64,000 nucleotides of DNA from Pseudomonas cannabina (GTDB lineage Bacteria > Pseudomonadota > Gammaproteobacteria > Pseudomonadales > Pseudomonadaceae), in assembly GCF_900100365.1 (NCBI RefSeq), contig NZ_FNKU01000001.1, forward strand, positions 4,353,501 through 4,417,500, given 5' to 3'. Position numbers and translations under genes: made by a program. Position 1 is the stretch's first letter. The number at the start of each line of letters is the position of its first letter. The notes beneath the pieces were generated by a model. That model made no database searches. It was not told where the DNA came from and saw nothing but the letters and a program-made list of their open reading frames with translations. Below, piece after piece: positions 55,428 through 64,000 of this stretch.

Positions 55428-56815
55428 ATGTTCAGAACCCTGCCAGCCCGCGAGTCGTCATCATTGGCGCTGGTCCGGCCGGCACGCGCTGTGCGCAAAC
55501 CCTGCTGGCGGCGGGCATCAAGCCGATTCTGATCGACGAAAACCGCCGCGACGGCGGGCAGATCTATCGTCGCCAGCCGGAAGGCTTCAAGCGCGATTAT
55601 TCGGCGCTGTACGGCACCGAAGCAGCCAAGGCGCGAGACCTGCACGAGAGCTTCGACCGCCTGCGCAAACAGATCGACTATCGCCCCGATACGCTGGCCT
55701 GGAACCTCACGCAAGGTGAGCTGTGCTGCGCCAGCAAGGGCGTGCACACCGTGGTCGAATATGACGCGCTGATACTGTGCGCCGGTGCCACCGACCGCTT
55801 GATGCCGATCAAGGGCTGGCAACTGGCAGGCACGTACAGCCTCGGCGGTTCACAGATTGCGCTCAAGTCGCAATCGGTGTCCATCGGCAGCCGCGTGGTG
55901 TTCATGGGCAGCGGGCCGCTGCTGTATCTGGTTGCCAGCCAGTACGTCAAAGCCGGTGCCGACGTGGCCGCCGTGCTGGATACTTCGCCGTTCAGCAAGC
56001 GCGTCGGTGCGATGCCCAAGTTGCTCGCCCGGCCCGGTCTGCTGTTCAACGGCATGAAATTGCTGGCGCAGTTGTACAGCGCCAAAGTGCCGGTGCATCT
56101 GGGCGTGCAGCCCGAAGAGATCATGGGCAGCGAACAGGACGGCGTGACCGGCGTGCGGGTAAAACTCGCCAACGGCAATGCGCTGAACGTCGATTGCGAT
56201 GCCTTGGCGCTGGGCTATCACCTGCGCCCGGAAACCCAGCTCGCTGATCTGGCCGGCTGCCAGCTGCGCTTCGACGACGCGTCCGGGCAATGGGTGCTGG
56301 CCGTCGATGAAGAAGGTCGCACCTCGGTCAAAGGCGTTTATGCCGCTGGCGACGGCGCGAAGATTCGTGGCGCGGATGCGGCCGAGCAGGCGGGGCGGCT
56401 GGCAGCGATGGCGCTGCTGGAAGACCTTGGCCGGCCTGTGGATAACTCACGCCGCGAAGAAGTGCGCAAGAACCTGGTGGTCATGGACCGCTTTCGCGTC
56501 GGTCTGGCCGAAGCCTTTCCATGGCCTGCCGCCCAAGCGGCAGCGTTGCCTGACGAAGCGATTGTCTGCCGTTGCGAAATGATCAGCGCAGGCGAGTTGC
56601 GGGGCGTGGTACGTGAAAAAGGCGCATGCGAAGTCAATCGTGCCAAGGCGTTCAGCCGCGTCGGCATGGGCCGCTGCCAGGGCCGTTATTGTTCGCAGGC
56701 TGGCGCCGAGGTGATCGCCGCCGAAGCCGGTGTGCCGGTCGAACAGGTCGGCCGCCAGCGCGGTCAGGCACCGGTCAAACCGTTGTCGATGCTGGTTGAC
56801 GAGGTGGTGTCATGA
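55406..56815 (+). CDS. FAD/NAD(P)-binding subunit with C-terminal BFD-like 2Fe-2S (HcnB/OoxA-like)
   Basis: 469 residues from ATG 55406 (MATSSRLDVQNPASPRVVII), overlapping the small subunit by 22 bp. FAD site VVIIGAGPAGTRCAQTLLAA, NAD site VVFMGSGPLLYLVASQYV, second FAD motif KGVYAAGDGAKI. The C-terminal BFD-like domain has four Cys in IVCRCEMISAGEL and MGRCQGRYCSQAG. This is the alpha subunit of a heterotrimeric amine/imino-acid dehydrogenase. Confidence 0.9.
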   Translation: MATSSRLDVQNPASPRVVIIGAGPAGTRCAQTLLAAGIKPILIDENRRDGGQIYRRQPEGFKRDYSALYGTEAAKARDLHESFDRLRKQIDYRPDTLAWNLTQGELCCASKGVHTVVEYDALILCAGATDRLMPIKGWQLAGTYSLGGSQIALKSQSVSIGSRVVFMGSGPLLYLVASQYVKAGADVAAVLDTSPFSKRVGAMPKLLARPGLLFNGMKLLAQLYSAKVPVHLGVQPEEIMGSEQDGVTGVRVKLANGNALNVDCDALALGYHLRPETQLADLAGCQLRFDDASGQWVLAVDEEGRTSVKGVYAAGDGAKIRGADAAEQAGRLAAMALLEDLGRPVDNSRREEVRKNLVVMDRFRVGLAEAFPWPAAQAAALPDEAIVCRCEMISAGELRGVVREKGACEVNRAKAFSRVGMGRCQGRYCSQAGAEVIAAEAGVPVEQVGRQRGQAPVKPLSMLVDEVVS

Positions 56816-57966
56816 AGCAACCGAAAGTCGATGTGCTGATTGTCGGTGGCGGCTTCATGGGCTCGGCGTCGGCGTTCTTTCTGCGCCAGCGTGGCCAGTC
56901 AGTGACCCTGCTGGAGCGCGACGTGATCGGCCAGTACGCCAGCGGCGTGAACTTCGGTAATGTGCGGCGTCAGGGTCGTCACCTGGGGCAACTGGAGCTG
57001 GCCAACCGTTCCAGAGCGCTGTGGCAGAAGCTGCCGCAGCTGATTGGGGAAGACCTAGAGTTTCTGCCCAGCGGGCACATGCGCGTCTGCTATCGCGAAG
57101 ACGAAATTGCCGAACTGGAAGCCTACGCCGCTGCGCCAGAAGCACATGAGCTGGACTTGAAAATCTATCGCGGCAAAGCGCTGCGCGAGCGTTTTCCGTT
57201 TCTCGGGCCGGACGTGAAGGGCGGCTCCTACGCGCCGCACGATGGTCACGCCAATCCGCGTCTGGCGGCGCCTGCTTTCGCCCGCGCTGCGATTCGTGCC
57301 GGCGCGCGGATCGAAGAGCGAACCGAGGTGGCGCATGTCGAAAAGGTTGGTAACGAATTCGAGGTCACGGCCACTGACGGGCGAATCTTCACGGCTGAGC
57401 AATTGCTGATCACCGCAGGCGCGTGGGGGCAGAAACTCTCCGCGCAGTTCGGCGAACCGGTGCCGCTGGATACTCACGGTCCGCAGATGGCCGTGACCGA
57501 ACCAGTGCCTTATGCGCTGCCGACCGTGATCGGCGTGTTTACCAAGATCCCCCACGAAGTGATTTATTTCCGGCAGATCGCGCGCGGCAACATCGTCATC
57601 GGCGGTGGCTTTCGCAGCAAGCCGGACATGGTCAATCGCCGCGCTTATGTCGAGCCGCGCAGCATCATCAATCAGGTGCAGCAGATGCGTCGGCTGTTGC
57701 CCGGCGTCGGCAACCTGAACATCATCCGCGTGTGGAGCGGCATCGAAGGCTACACGCCGGACTCGCTGCCGGTGATGGGCCGCAGCGGCAAGGTCGACGG
57801 GCTGTTCTACGCCTTCGGCTTCTGCGGTCACGGCTTCCAGCTCGGCCCGGGCGTGGGCGACGTGATGGCCGAACTGATCAGCACCGGCACGACCAGCACA
57901 TCGATCAGCCCGTTCGACATTCGTCGTTTCGACCTCTTCACCGAACAAGCGAGCAAAGCCTCATGA
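56812..57966 (+). CDS. FAD-dependent DAO-family oxidoreductase, catalytic subunit (HcnC/OoxB-like)
   Basis: 384 residues, overlapping the alpha subunit by 4 bp. FAD motif VDVLIVGGGFMGSASAFFLR (about 5-24), RDVIGQYASGVNFGNVRRQG, and the C-terminal VWSGIEGYTPDSLPVMGRSG plus FGFCGHGFQLGPGVGDVMAE, the usual closing motifs. This is the beta subunit that oxidises the substrate. In HcnABC the substrate is glycine; here the context (ABC importer, ArgE-like deacylase, semialdehyde dehydrogenase) favours an opine-like or N-substituted amino acid; inference. Confidence 0.9.
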   Translation: MKQPKVDVLIVGGGFMGSASAFFLRQRGQSVTLLERDVIGQYASGVNFGNVRRQGRHLGQLELANRSRALWQKLPQLIGEDLEFLPSGHMRVCYREDEIAELEAYAAAPEAHELDLKIYRGKALRERFPFLGPDVKGGSYAPHDGHANPRLAAPAFARAAIRAGARIEERTEVAHVEKVGNEFEVTATDGRIFTAEQLLITAGAWGQKLSAQFGEPVPLDTHGPQMAVTEPVPYALPTVIGVFTKIPHEVIYFRQIARGNIVIGGGFRSKPDMVNRRAYVEPRSIINQVQQMRRLLPGVGNLNIIRVWSGIEGYTPDSLPVMGRSGKVDGLFYAFGFCGHGFQLGPGVGDVMAELISTGTTSTSISPFDIRRFDLFTEQASKAS

Positions 57967-59120
57967 GCCCCCGCGCACTGGAAATCCTCAAGCGCCTGAT
58001 CGCCTTCGACACGGTGTCGTCCGAGCCGAACATGGCACTGATCGACTACGTTCGCGAGCTGTTGGCGAGCAAGGGCATCGAGTCGCTGGTCGTCAAGGAC
58101 GAAACCGGCAAGAAGGCCAACCTGTTCGCCAGCACCGGCCCGCGTGACGTGCCGGGCGTGTTGCTTTCCGGCCACACCGACGTGGTGCCCGCTGCCGGTC
58201 AGGCGTGGACGATGCCACCGTTTCAGGCGACGCTGCGCGACGGACGCATCTATGGTCGTGGCACCTGCGACATGAAGGGGTTTATCGCGCTGGCGATCGA
58301 CGCCATGCTCGATGCTGCGGACATGAATCTGCTGCGTCCGCTGCAACTGGCCTTGTCCCACGATGAAGAAATCGGCTGTGTCGGCGTGCGACGGCTGCTG
58401 GACGTACTGCATCTGGCGCCGGTGCGCCCGTTCCTGTGCGTGGTCGGCGAACCGACTCTGATGCAGTTTGCCGTCGGGCACAAAGGTAAGGCGTCCTACC
58501 GCACCTTCTGCCGGGGCCAGGAAGCGCATTCTTCGCTGGCGCCCCGGGCGGTCAATGCGATTCATCTGGCCAGCGATTTCATCGCCGAACTGCGCAACAG
58601 CCAGAAACAGATCGAGCGGCAGGGCGTGCGTGACGAGGGTTACGACATTCCCTACAGCACTGTGCACATCGGCCGTATTGATGGCGGCAAGGCGCTGAAC
58701 ATTGTGCCTAATCTGTGCACCCTGGAATTCGAGTACCGCAACCTGCCGGGAGACAATCCCGACGTGCTGCTGGAACAACTGCGCGAACGTGCCGAGGTGC
58801 TGGTACGTGAAGCGCGGCAGCTGTCCGGCGTGGCCGCCATCGACATCGAAGTGATGAATGAATACCCGGCGCTGGAGACTCATCCAAGCGTCGAGGCGGT
58901 GCGCATGCTGCACGCGTTTGCTGAACCGGGGACGCAGCACATCAAGGTCTCCTATGGCACCGAAGGCGGGCTGTTCGCCGGGCGGCTCAACGTGCCGGTG
59001 GTGGTGTGCGGGCCGGGCTCCATCGAGCAGGCGCACAAGCCGGACGAGTTCATCGAAGAAAGTCAGATGGATGCGGGCGAGCGCTTTTTGCAAAGTCTGC
59101 TGGGCTCGCTGAAGCAGTAG
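57963..59120 (+). CDS. argE: ArgE-family (M20) deacetylase
   Basis: 385 residues, overlapping the previous gene by 4 bp. M20 zinc ligands: His in LLSGHTDVVPA (about 62), Asp in GRGTCDMKGFIALAI (about 95), Glu-Glu in LSHDEEIGCVGVR (about 128) and Glu in VVGEPT (about 153); the last His is in CGPGSIEQAHKPDEF. It is named for acetylornithine deacetylase, the best match, but in this operon it more likely deacylates an imported N-acyl compound; Pseudomonas use ArgJ for arginine synthesis. Confidence 0.88.
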   Translation: MSPRALEILKRLIAFDTVSSEPNMALIDYVRELLASKGIESLVVKDETGKKANLFASTGPRDVPGVLLSGHTDVVPAAGQAWTMPPFQATLRDGRIYGRGTCDMKGFIALAIDAMLDAADMNLLRPLQLALSHDEEIGCVGVRRLLDVLHLAPVRPFLCVVGEPTLMQFAVGHKGKASYRTFCRGQEAHSSLAPRAVNAIHLASDFIAELRNSQKQIERQGVRDEGYDIPYSTVHIGRIDGGKALNIVPNLCTLEFEYRNLPGDNPDVLLEQLRERAEVLVREARQLSGVAAIDIEVMNEYPALETHPSVEAVRMLHAFAEPGTQHIKVSYGTEGGLFAGRLNVPVVVCGPGSIEQAHKPDEFIEESQMDAGERFLQSLLGSLKQ

Positions 59121-59234
59121 AGGCTGCCGTCCGGGCTTCAATTTCAGCATCGGACGCTGCCGTTATCCTGCTTTCAGCATCCTGGACTGCGACGCCTGCC
59201 TAGACTGGCAGGTATCCCGGAACAGGACTCGACC

Positions 59235-60692
59235 ATGCTCAAGAATCAGTTGAAAGACCCCAGCCTGCTGGTGGACCGCGCCTACATCGATGGGCAATGG
59301 ATCAGCGCTGACGATGGTGCAACGCTGACGATAACTGACCCGGCGACCGGCGAGATGATCGCGCAGGTTCCGGCCCTGCAAGGCGTCGAAACCCGGCGTG
59401 CCATCGAAGCCGCTGAGCGGGCCTGGCCTGCCTGGCGCGCGCGTCCTGCCGCCGAGCGTGCGGCGCTGCTGGAACGCTGGCATCAGGCGATGCTCGACAA
59501 CGTCGAAGACCTTGCGCTGATCATGACCCTTGAGCAAGGCAAGCCGCTGAACGAGTCGCGTGGCGAGATTCACTACGGCGCGAGCTTCGTCAAATGGTTC
59601 GCTGAAGAGGCCCGTCGTTCCTACGGCGAAACCATCCCGACGCCCAGCACAGATCGCCGGCTGATGACGCTCAAGCAGCCAGTCGGTGTCTGCGCGGCGA
59701 TCACGCCTTGGAACTTCCCCAATGCCATGATCACCCGCAAATGTGCCCCAGCGCTGGCTGCCGGTTGCCCGATCATCGTCAAACCGTCGGACCTCACGCC
59801 GCTGTCCGCGCTGGCGCTGGCGGTGCTGGCCGAGCGCGTAGGCATTCCGGCCGGAGTGTTCAACGTGGTCACCGGCATGCCGACCGGCATCGGTGAAGAG
59901 CTGACCGGCAACCCGGTGGTGCGCAAGATTTCCTTCACCGGCTCGACACCGGTCGGCCGCCTGCTGATGCGCCAGAGCGCTGAACACATCAAGCGCCTGA
60001 GCCTGGAACTGGGTGGCAACGCGCCGTTTATCGTCTTCGATGACGCCGATCTGGAGCAGGCGGTGGCGGGCATCATGCTCAGCAAATTCCGTAACGCAGG
60101 GCAAACCTGCGTGTGCGCCAACCGGATTCTGGTGCAGAACGGCATTTACGACCGTTTCGCGGCGCGATTGGTAGAAGAGGTCGCCAAGCTCAAGGTCGGC
60201 AACGGTCTGGAAGACGGCGTGACGATTGGACCGCTGATTAATCCGGCAGCGGTCAGCAAGGTTGCCCGGCACATCGACGATGCGCTGAATCAGGGGGCGA
60301 AGTTGCTGTACGGCGAGCGTCCCGACGGTGAAAGCCAGTTCGTGCAGCCAACCGTGCTGGGCGATACTCACGCAGGCATGCTATTGGCCAACGAAGAAAC
60401 GTTCGGCCCGGTCGCTCCGCTGATGCGCTTCACCGACGAGGCCGAAGCGCTCGCGCTGGCCAACGCTACGCCTTACGGCCTGGGCGCATATTATTTCACC
60501 CAGGACCTACGTCGCTCATGGCGTTTCGGCGAAGCGCTGGAGTTCGGCATGGTCGGCCTCAACACCGGCATCATTTCGATGGAAATCGCCCCGTTCGGCG
60601 GCATCAAGCAGTCCGGCCTGGGCCGCGAAGGCTCAAGCTACGGACTGGACGAGTACCTGGAAGTGAAGGCGTTTCATGTGGGCGGCTTGTAA
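59235..60692 (+). CDS. gabD: NAD(P)-dependent succinate-semialdehyde dehydrogenase-type enzyme
   Basis: 485 residues, ALDH fold. Motifs: PWNFPNAMITRKCAPALAAG, FTGSTPVGRLL, LELGGNAPFIVFDDADL (general-base Glu), FRNAGQTCVCANR (nucleophile Cys, with a second Cys two later as in GabD) and ETFGPVAPLMRF. It oxidises succinate semialdehyde or a similar omega-semialdehyde produced upstream. It begins 115 bp after argE; likely the last step of the cluster. Confidence 0.9.
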   Translation: MLKNQLKDPSLLVDRAYIDGQWISADDGATLTITDPATGEMIAQVPALQGVETRRAIEAAERAWPAWRARPAAERAALLERWHQAMLDNVEDLALIMTLEQGKPLNESRGEIHYGASFVKWFAEEARRSYGETIPTPSTDRRLMTLKQPVGVCAAITPWNFPNAMITRKCAPALAAGCPIIVKPSDLTPLSALALAVLAERVGIPAGVFNVVTGMPTGIGEELTGNPVVRKISFTGSTPVGRLLMRQSAEHIKRLSLELGGNAPFIVFDDADLEQAVAGIMLSKFRNAGQTCVCANRILVQNGIYDRFAARLVEEVAKLKVGNGLEDGVTIGPLINPAAVSKVARHIDDALNQGAKLLYGERPDGESQFVQPTVLGDTHAGMLLANEETFGPVAPLMRFTDEAEALALANATPYGLGAYYFTQDLRRSWRFGEALEFGMVGLNTGIISMEIAPFGGIKQSGLGREGSSYGLDEYLEVKAFHVGGL

Positions 60693-60727
60693 CACGGGAT
60701 GACCCTGCGCAACCTTCAGGATCGCCT

Positions 60728-61231
60728 CTAGTAGGGGCGATCGGCCTGGTGCGCAGCCTTGCTGTCTCTCTGCGTCAACAGATCCGACGCCAGGGTGTAA
60801 TCTTTCTGGAAGGCCGGGCTTTCGATCCACTCGATGGCGGTGTCCTCGTCCTCATCGTGATACATGGCGCGGTACACGATAAGCAGGCCCATCATGAAGT
60901 CCGTGGCCGGGTCTTCTTCCTCTTCCGACACCACCAGGGCCAGCACCGGGTATTGCAGGAAGACCACGCACAACGCCAACTGGCTGATCGCCTCGGCCGC
61001 TCTCATGGCGACGAACAGGTCATCGTAGTCAGCCGGGTCGAAGCCGTTCTCGACGATGTCGTTGAAGTCGAAAGTATTGAGGTCGAGTTCGATGTCATCA
61101 AACGGCTGATTGACCAGCGCAGAGCCAAATACGGGATGGACCAGTCGAGTCGGGGCTTTGCCCGAGCGGTTTTGCTTGGCTTTGATCTTCGCGCGTTTGG
61201 CGCGTTTCTGCTGCTTGTCTGGCGAGGCCAT
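60728..61231 (-). CDS. Conserved Pseudomonas hypothetical protein
   Basis: 167 residues from ATG 61231 (MASPDKQQKRAKRAKIKAKQ). A Lys/Arg-rich N-terminus (1-25) is followed by an acidic body (DDIELDLNTFDFNDIVENGF, SEEEEDPATDFMMGLL, YHDEDEDTAIEWIES). The charge split suggests nucleic-acid or protein binding. No domain recognised. Convergent with gabD. Confidence 0.8.
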   Translation of the reverse strand: MASPDKQQKRAKRAKIKAKQNRSGKAPTRLVHPVFGSALVNQPFDDIELDLNTFDFNDIVENGFDPADYDDLFVAMRAAEAISQLALCVVFLQYPVLALVVSEEEEDPATDFMMGLLIVYRAMYHDEDEDTAIEWIESPAFQKDYTLASDLLTQRDSKAAHQADRPY

Positions 61232-61375
61232 GAGCGGTCCTTTGGCGGGCGGTGTAAGGCAATGGCGGCTATTGAAGCGCAGAAGCAGGCAATAACCAAG
61301 GTCTGGCCGAAAATTGCGCGCTGCCCGGGCAATAAAAAACCCGCCATAAGCAGGTTTGATTATTTTCATAACGCG

Positions 61376-62722
61376 TCAGCGTTTGCCTGGCTTGGCAAAC
61401 GCCTCTGCTTCGTCCATGCGATTGGCGAACATATTGACCGCCTCTACCGCATCGCTCGCACCGTCCCGAATCTGCACGATCACCTGACCGGCCTGATCCG
61501 CCAGCATCACACCTCGATTGGCGCCTTCTTGAGTGGCGCTCATGCTGGCGACGGCATCGCGGGTTTCCGCCAGGATCTTGCCGATCATTTCAGCGATTTC
61601 CGTGGTCGAGCCGCTGGTGCGCCCCGCAAGCTGACGGACTTCATCGGCCACTACCGCAAACCCGCGCCCCTGATCACCCGCGCGGGCCGCTTCGATGGCT
61701 GCGTTGAGTGCCAACAGGTTGGTCTGGTCCGCGATGCCGCGAATGGTGTTGACGATAGCGGTGATCTGCTCGGAACGAGCACCCAGCTGACTCACCAGCT
61801 TCGCCGAGGCACCAATGTTTTCGGCAATCTGCCGCATCTCCCGCGCAGTGTCCTGAATGACCAGAGTTCCTTGTTCGGCCACTTTCTCGGTTTCCGCCGA
61901 AATATGGTAGGCCCGCGATGCGCCATGCGCGTCCGCGTCCTGCTTTTCTACACGTGCAGTAATGTCGCTGGCGAACTTCACCACTTTGTAGAGTTTGCCG
62001 TCGACATCGAATACCGGGTTATACGTCGCTTCCAGCCACACCACCCGACCATTCTTGCCAATGCGCTTGAACTGCCCGCCGACGAACTCGCCATGGTTCA
62101 GTTTGCGCCAGAAGTCAGTGTATTCCGGGCTGTTGACCAGCGACGGTTCGCAGAATGTTCTGTGGTGTTTGCCTTTGATTTCGGTCAACGCATAACCCAT
62201 GACATTCAGGAAGTTGCTATTGGCGGCGATCACATTGCCAGCGGGATCGAACTCACAGATCGCCATGGCGCGATCGACAGCGGCCAGCTTGCTGTTTGTC
62301 TCGTTCTCGAGCATCACCTGGCGGGTCACATCCAGCGCGTACTTGACGACCTTGAAGACCTTGCCCTGCGCATCGCTCACCGGGTTGTAACTGGCCTCCA
62401 GCCAGACATTGCTGCCGCTCTTGTTGATGCGTTTGAATTTCCCCGAGATAAATTTCCCGGCCCGCAGAGACGCCCAAAGATCAGCGTACTCGCGGCTGCG
62501 GACCATCTCGGGCTCGCAGAAATCACGGTGCGTCTTGCTGGCAAGCTCTTCCGACCGATAGCCCATCGTCGTCAGAAAGTTCTCGTTTGCGCGAAGGATC
62601 TTGCCATCGACGTCCATCTCAACGACAGCCATCGACCTTTCCAGCGCGTTCATCAATCCTTTGAGTCCATCTACCTCAGCCTTCATGGCGGTCAGTTCAG
62701 CCTTGCTCTTGTTTCCGAACAT
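61376..62722 (-). CDS. Cytosolic PAS-PAS methyl-accepting chemotaxis transducer (BdlA/Aer2-like)
   Basis: 448 residues, no membrane segment. A short N-terminal coil ([20 protein letters not shown]), two tandem PAS domains (about 30-140: [20 protein letters not shown]; about 150-262: [20 protein letters not shown]), then a short signalling domain with the hairpin-tip sequence [20 protein letters not shown]. The two PAS units are clearly duplicated (each has HRDFCEP/HRTFCEP and NPV). The layout is that of P. aeruginosa BdlA, linked to biofilm dispersion; PAS ligand unknown. Confidence 0.9.
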   Translation of the reverse strand: MFGNKSKAELTAMKAEVDGLKGLMNALERSMAVVEMDVDGKILRANENFLTTMGYRSEELASKTHRDFCEPEMVRSREYADLWASLRAGKFISGKFKRINKSGSNVWLEASYNPVSDAQGKVFKVVKYALDVTRQVMLENETNSKLAAVDRAMAICEFDPAGNVIAANSNFLNVMGYALTEIKGKHHRTFCEPSLVNSPEYTDFWRKLNHGEFVGGQFKRIGKNGRVVWLEATYNPVFDVDGKLYKVVKFASDITARVEKQDADAHGASRAYHISAETEKVAEQGTLVIQDTAREMRQIAENIGASAKLVSQLGARSEQITAIVNTIRGIADQTNLLALNAAIEAARAGDQGRGFAVVADEVRQLAGRTSGSTTEIAEMIGKILAETRDAVASMSATQEGANRGVMLADQAGQVIVQIRDGASDAVEAVNMFANRMDEAEAFAKPGKR

Positions 62723-63048
62723 AACGTGCCCCTAGTGTTTTTACGGACGGATTGTGATCAGGCTATCGACGTGAATGACGGCGACATTAATTTGTCGGAC
62801 AGCAAAACAGACAGACGGATTCTGACCCGTTTTCAGCGTCAAAATATGGACATGCGTTTGGATGGGAGCTTGTCGGAGAAGTCGTTGTGCGGATGCCTGG
62901 CGGTGAAAGCAGGCGCTGACTGCCAGATGGGCTATCTGGCCAAACAGCAGACAAAGAAAAGCCCGCGATGGGGGAGCGGGCTTAAGGATTCACACTTGGG
63001 AGCAGCTCTACAATGCCGTGCCGACTGTGAAAAGTTTGTGAAGAGTTT
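62723..63048. other. Intergenic region left of the small lipoprotein
   Basis: 326 bp. It contains the chemoreceptor gene promoter and the lipoprotein terminator at 62957-62985. No gene seen. Confidence 0.5.
62952..62983 (-). terminator. Terminator after the small lipoprotein gene
   Basis: On the minus strand AAGCCCGC-TCCCCCATC-GCGGGCTT followed by TTCTTTGT, about 65 bp beyond the stop at 63049. Confidence 0.8.
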
Positions 63049-63327
63049 TCACTTTTTTTCTGGCTGAATCGTGTTGGTCACTTCGGACGTCGGCACAAAG
63101 GTCTTCGACTCTTCGGCAGCAGCTTCTTTGGACGCCGCTTTATCCTTCGCCGCTTCAGTGTTCTCTTTGGCAGCCTCGTTCACCTTGTCCTGAGCAGACT
63201 CCATCTTCTCTTGGGATTTTTCCTGGTGAGCCTGAGCATCCTGTGCTTTCTGCTCGGACTTGCTGTCGCAGGCAGCCAGACCCAGGGTGGCGGCGATGAT
63301 GAGGGCAGAGGCAGTAAACTTGAGCAC
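63049..63327 (-). CDS. Small Ala/Lys/Glu-rich lipoprotein
   Basis: 92 residues. Lipobox LAAC in LGLAACDSKS (Cys about 20). The mature part is a low-complexity charged helix (KAQDAQAHQEKSQEKMESAQ, KVNEAAKENTEAAKDKAASK), probably a long coiled coil, ending in a Thr/Pro-containing tail. Resembles Lpp/OprI-like or osmotic lipoproteins in composition but is not OprI. Function unknown. Confidence 0.82.
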   Translation of the reverse strand: MLKFTASALIIAATLGLAACDSKSEQKAQDAQAHQEKSQEKMESAQDKVNEAAKENTEAAKDKAASKEAAAEESKTFVPTSEVTNTIQPEKK

Positions 63328-63507
63328 GTGATTTTCCTTCGGATAGCAAATGTACGGCTTCGAGGGCGAGTGGGGGGAGTTAGTTCAATGGGATGGAGGT
63401 GGCAGGGTTCTGGAAGGCTGGTATGAGTAGCAGAAGGCTGCTGTGATCTTCTCAAGTGTTGCTTTGAACAGCAGCTTTACATGCCGCGAGACTAGTCACC
63501 CTGTGGG

Positions 63508-63945
63508 TCAAGCGACTTTCAGCTCGGACTCTTTCCACTGTGTTCCGTCCAATTCGAACGCGGCTCCTTCGTGGGGTTGAGCGTTTCGTTCGAAGATGAT
63601 CGGACCAAAATTGGCATGGATGTAGGCAGCGTAAAAAGCCCTCATGGCAACGTCAGCTGGTCCTGGTATTTCTTGAGATTCGCGCTTTTCCCAGTTGGCA
63701 ATGGTCTGCACATCGACCCGGAAAATGGCTGCAGCCTCCTCCTGAATGAGATCCTGCTCCTTTCTCAAAAAGCGAAACTGACGCCCGGTCATTGGCGTTT
63801 TCTGGCCAATGATATCCACAGCTATCGCCCGATGAAGTCCGTCGATATCTTCGATCTTCACACCCTCGCCGTACGGCGTTTCAACGATCGTATATCCATT
63901 TTTCAAGAAGATGCCGTCCAGTCCACTGCCTTTATATTTGTACAT
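63508..63945 (-). CDS. Cro/CI-type helix-turn-helix regulator
   Basis: 145 residues from ATG 63945, chosen because GGAGG lies 7 bp upstream; an ATG 6 bp earlier overlaps the ribosome site. The N-terminal 45 residues (YKYKGSGLDGIFLKNGYTIV, then GEGVKIEDIDGLHRAI) precede an XRE helix-turn-helix (about 57-100, MTGRQFRFLRKEQDLIQEEA, FRVDVQTIANWEKRE). Similar to YiaG/MqsA-type antitoxins whose toxin is encoded just upstream; that side is beyond the window end, so partner unknown. Confidence 0.82.
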   Translation of the reverse strand: MYKYKGSGLDGIFLKNGYTIVETPYGEGVKIEDIDGLHRAIAVDIIGQKTPMTGRQFRFLRKEQDLIQEEAAAIFRVDVQTIANWEKRESQEIPGPADVAMRAFYAAYIHANFGPIIFERNAQPHEGAAFELDGTQWKESELKVA

Positions 63946-64000
63946 TTTCATACCTCCCACACCGTAATTGCGAAAAGCTCGTCAGGCTCAGGACTTGGAT

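Noticed and set aside
60518..63067. Plus-strand frame of 849 codons
   Set aside because: It runs antisense through the chemoreceptor and hypothetical genes and over the end of gabD; it has no family-like sequence and arises from high GC.

Overview
The window is chromosome of a Pseudomonas of the P. syringae complex. Reading from about 21.7 kb to the right, the core gene order is the one found in Pseudomonas (ubiK, glnK-amtB, yjbQ, sutA, yigB-xerC-DUF484-dapF-lysA-lptM, cyaY, rnk, cyaA, then rimABK, hslR, hslO, pckA). A HrpL-type promoter driving a Ser-rich secreted-effector gene in the left part points to the plant-pathogenic P. syringae group.

Positions 1-18537 are a horizontally acquired island. 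It ends inside comM, which is cut after about 281 codons. The junction at 18537 has the look of a Tn7-like transposon end: a terminal TGT (read inward on the minus strand) followed by two 20-bp direct repeats spaced like TnsB sites. comM (yifB) is a known target of Tn7-like elements such as Acinetobacter Tn6022/AbaR. The island holds a shattered gene that I rebuild as tnsE-like, a VirB10-like periplasmic protein, a TcmP-like gene split by a 99-bp MITE, an AbrB-ParS antitoxin fusion carrying about 13.75 copies of an 8-bp repeat, a frameshifted small gene, a two-gene Gabija-like anti-phage system (gajB/gajA), a hrp-box-driven effector candidate with a CheD-like Thr/Cys/His pattern, and an AvcD-type anti-phage deoxycytidylate deaminase with a small downstream gene. 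Three identical-protein copies of one 1209-bp IS5-family element, one 855-bp IS and three MITEs are scattered through it.

19.4-21.7 kb is a second variable stretch between comM and ubiK: a Coq7-like di-iron protein, an IS3 OrfA remnant, a fragment of an M20 deacetylase and a HigBA toxin-antitoxin pair. 21.7-42.7 kb is conserved core: nitrogen sensing and ammonium transport, SutA, the xerC/dapF/lysA operon, frataxin, class I adenylate cyclase, a GltP-type symporter, the RimABK ribosome-modification system, Hsp15/Hsp33 and PEP carboxykinase. 42.8-47.2 kb holds strain- or genus-level hypotheticals, a bicupin protein and a two-part GNAT protein.

47.7-60.7 kb is a catabolic cluster on the plus strand: type II haloacid dehalogenase, an FAD amine oxidase, a peptide/opine-type ABC transporter (Tat-exported binding protein, two permeases, fused ATPases), a three-subunit HcnABC/opine-oxidase-like dehydrogenase, an ArgE-family deacetylase and a succinate-semialdehyde-type dehydrogenase. 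The genes are mostly overlapping, which suggests one uptake-and-oxidation route for an N-substituted amino acid; the first permease carries a frameshift in its first membrane segment. The right end has a PAS-PAS-MCP cytosolic chemoreceptor, a small lipoprotein and a Cro/CI-type regulator.
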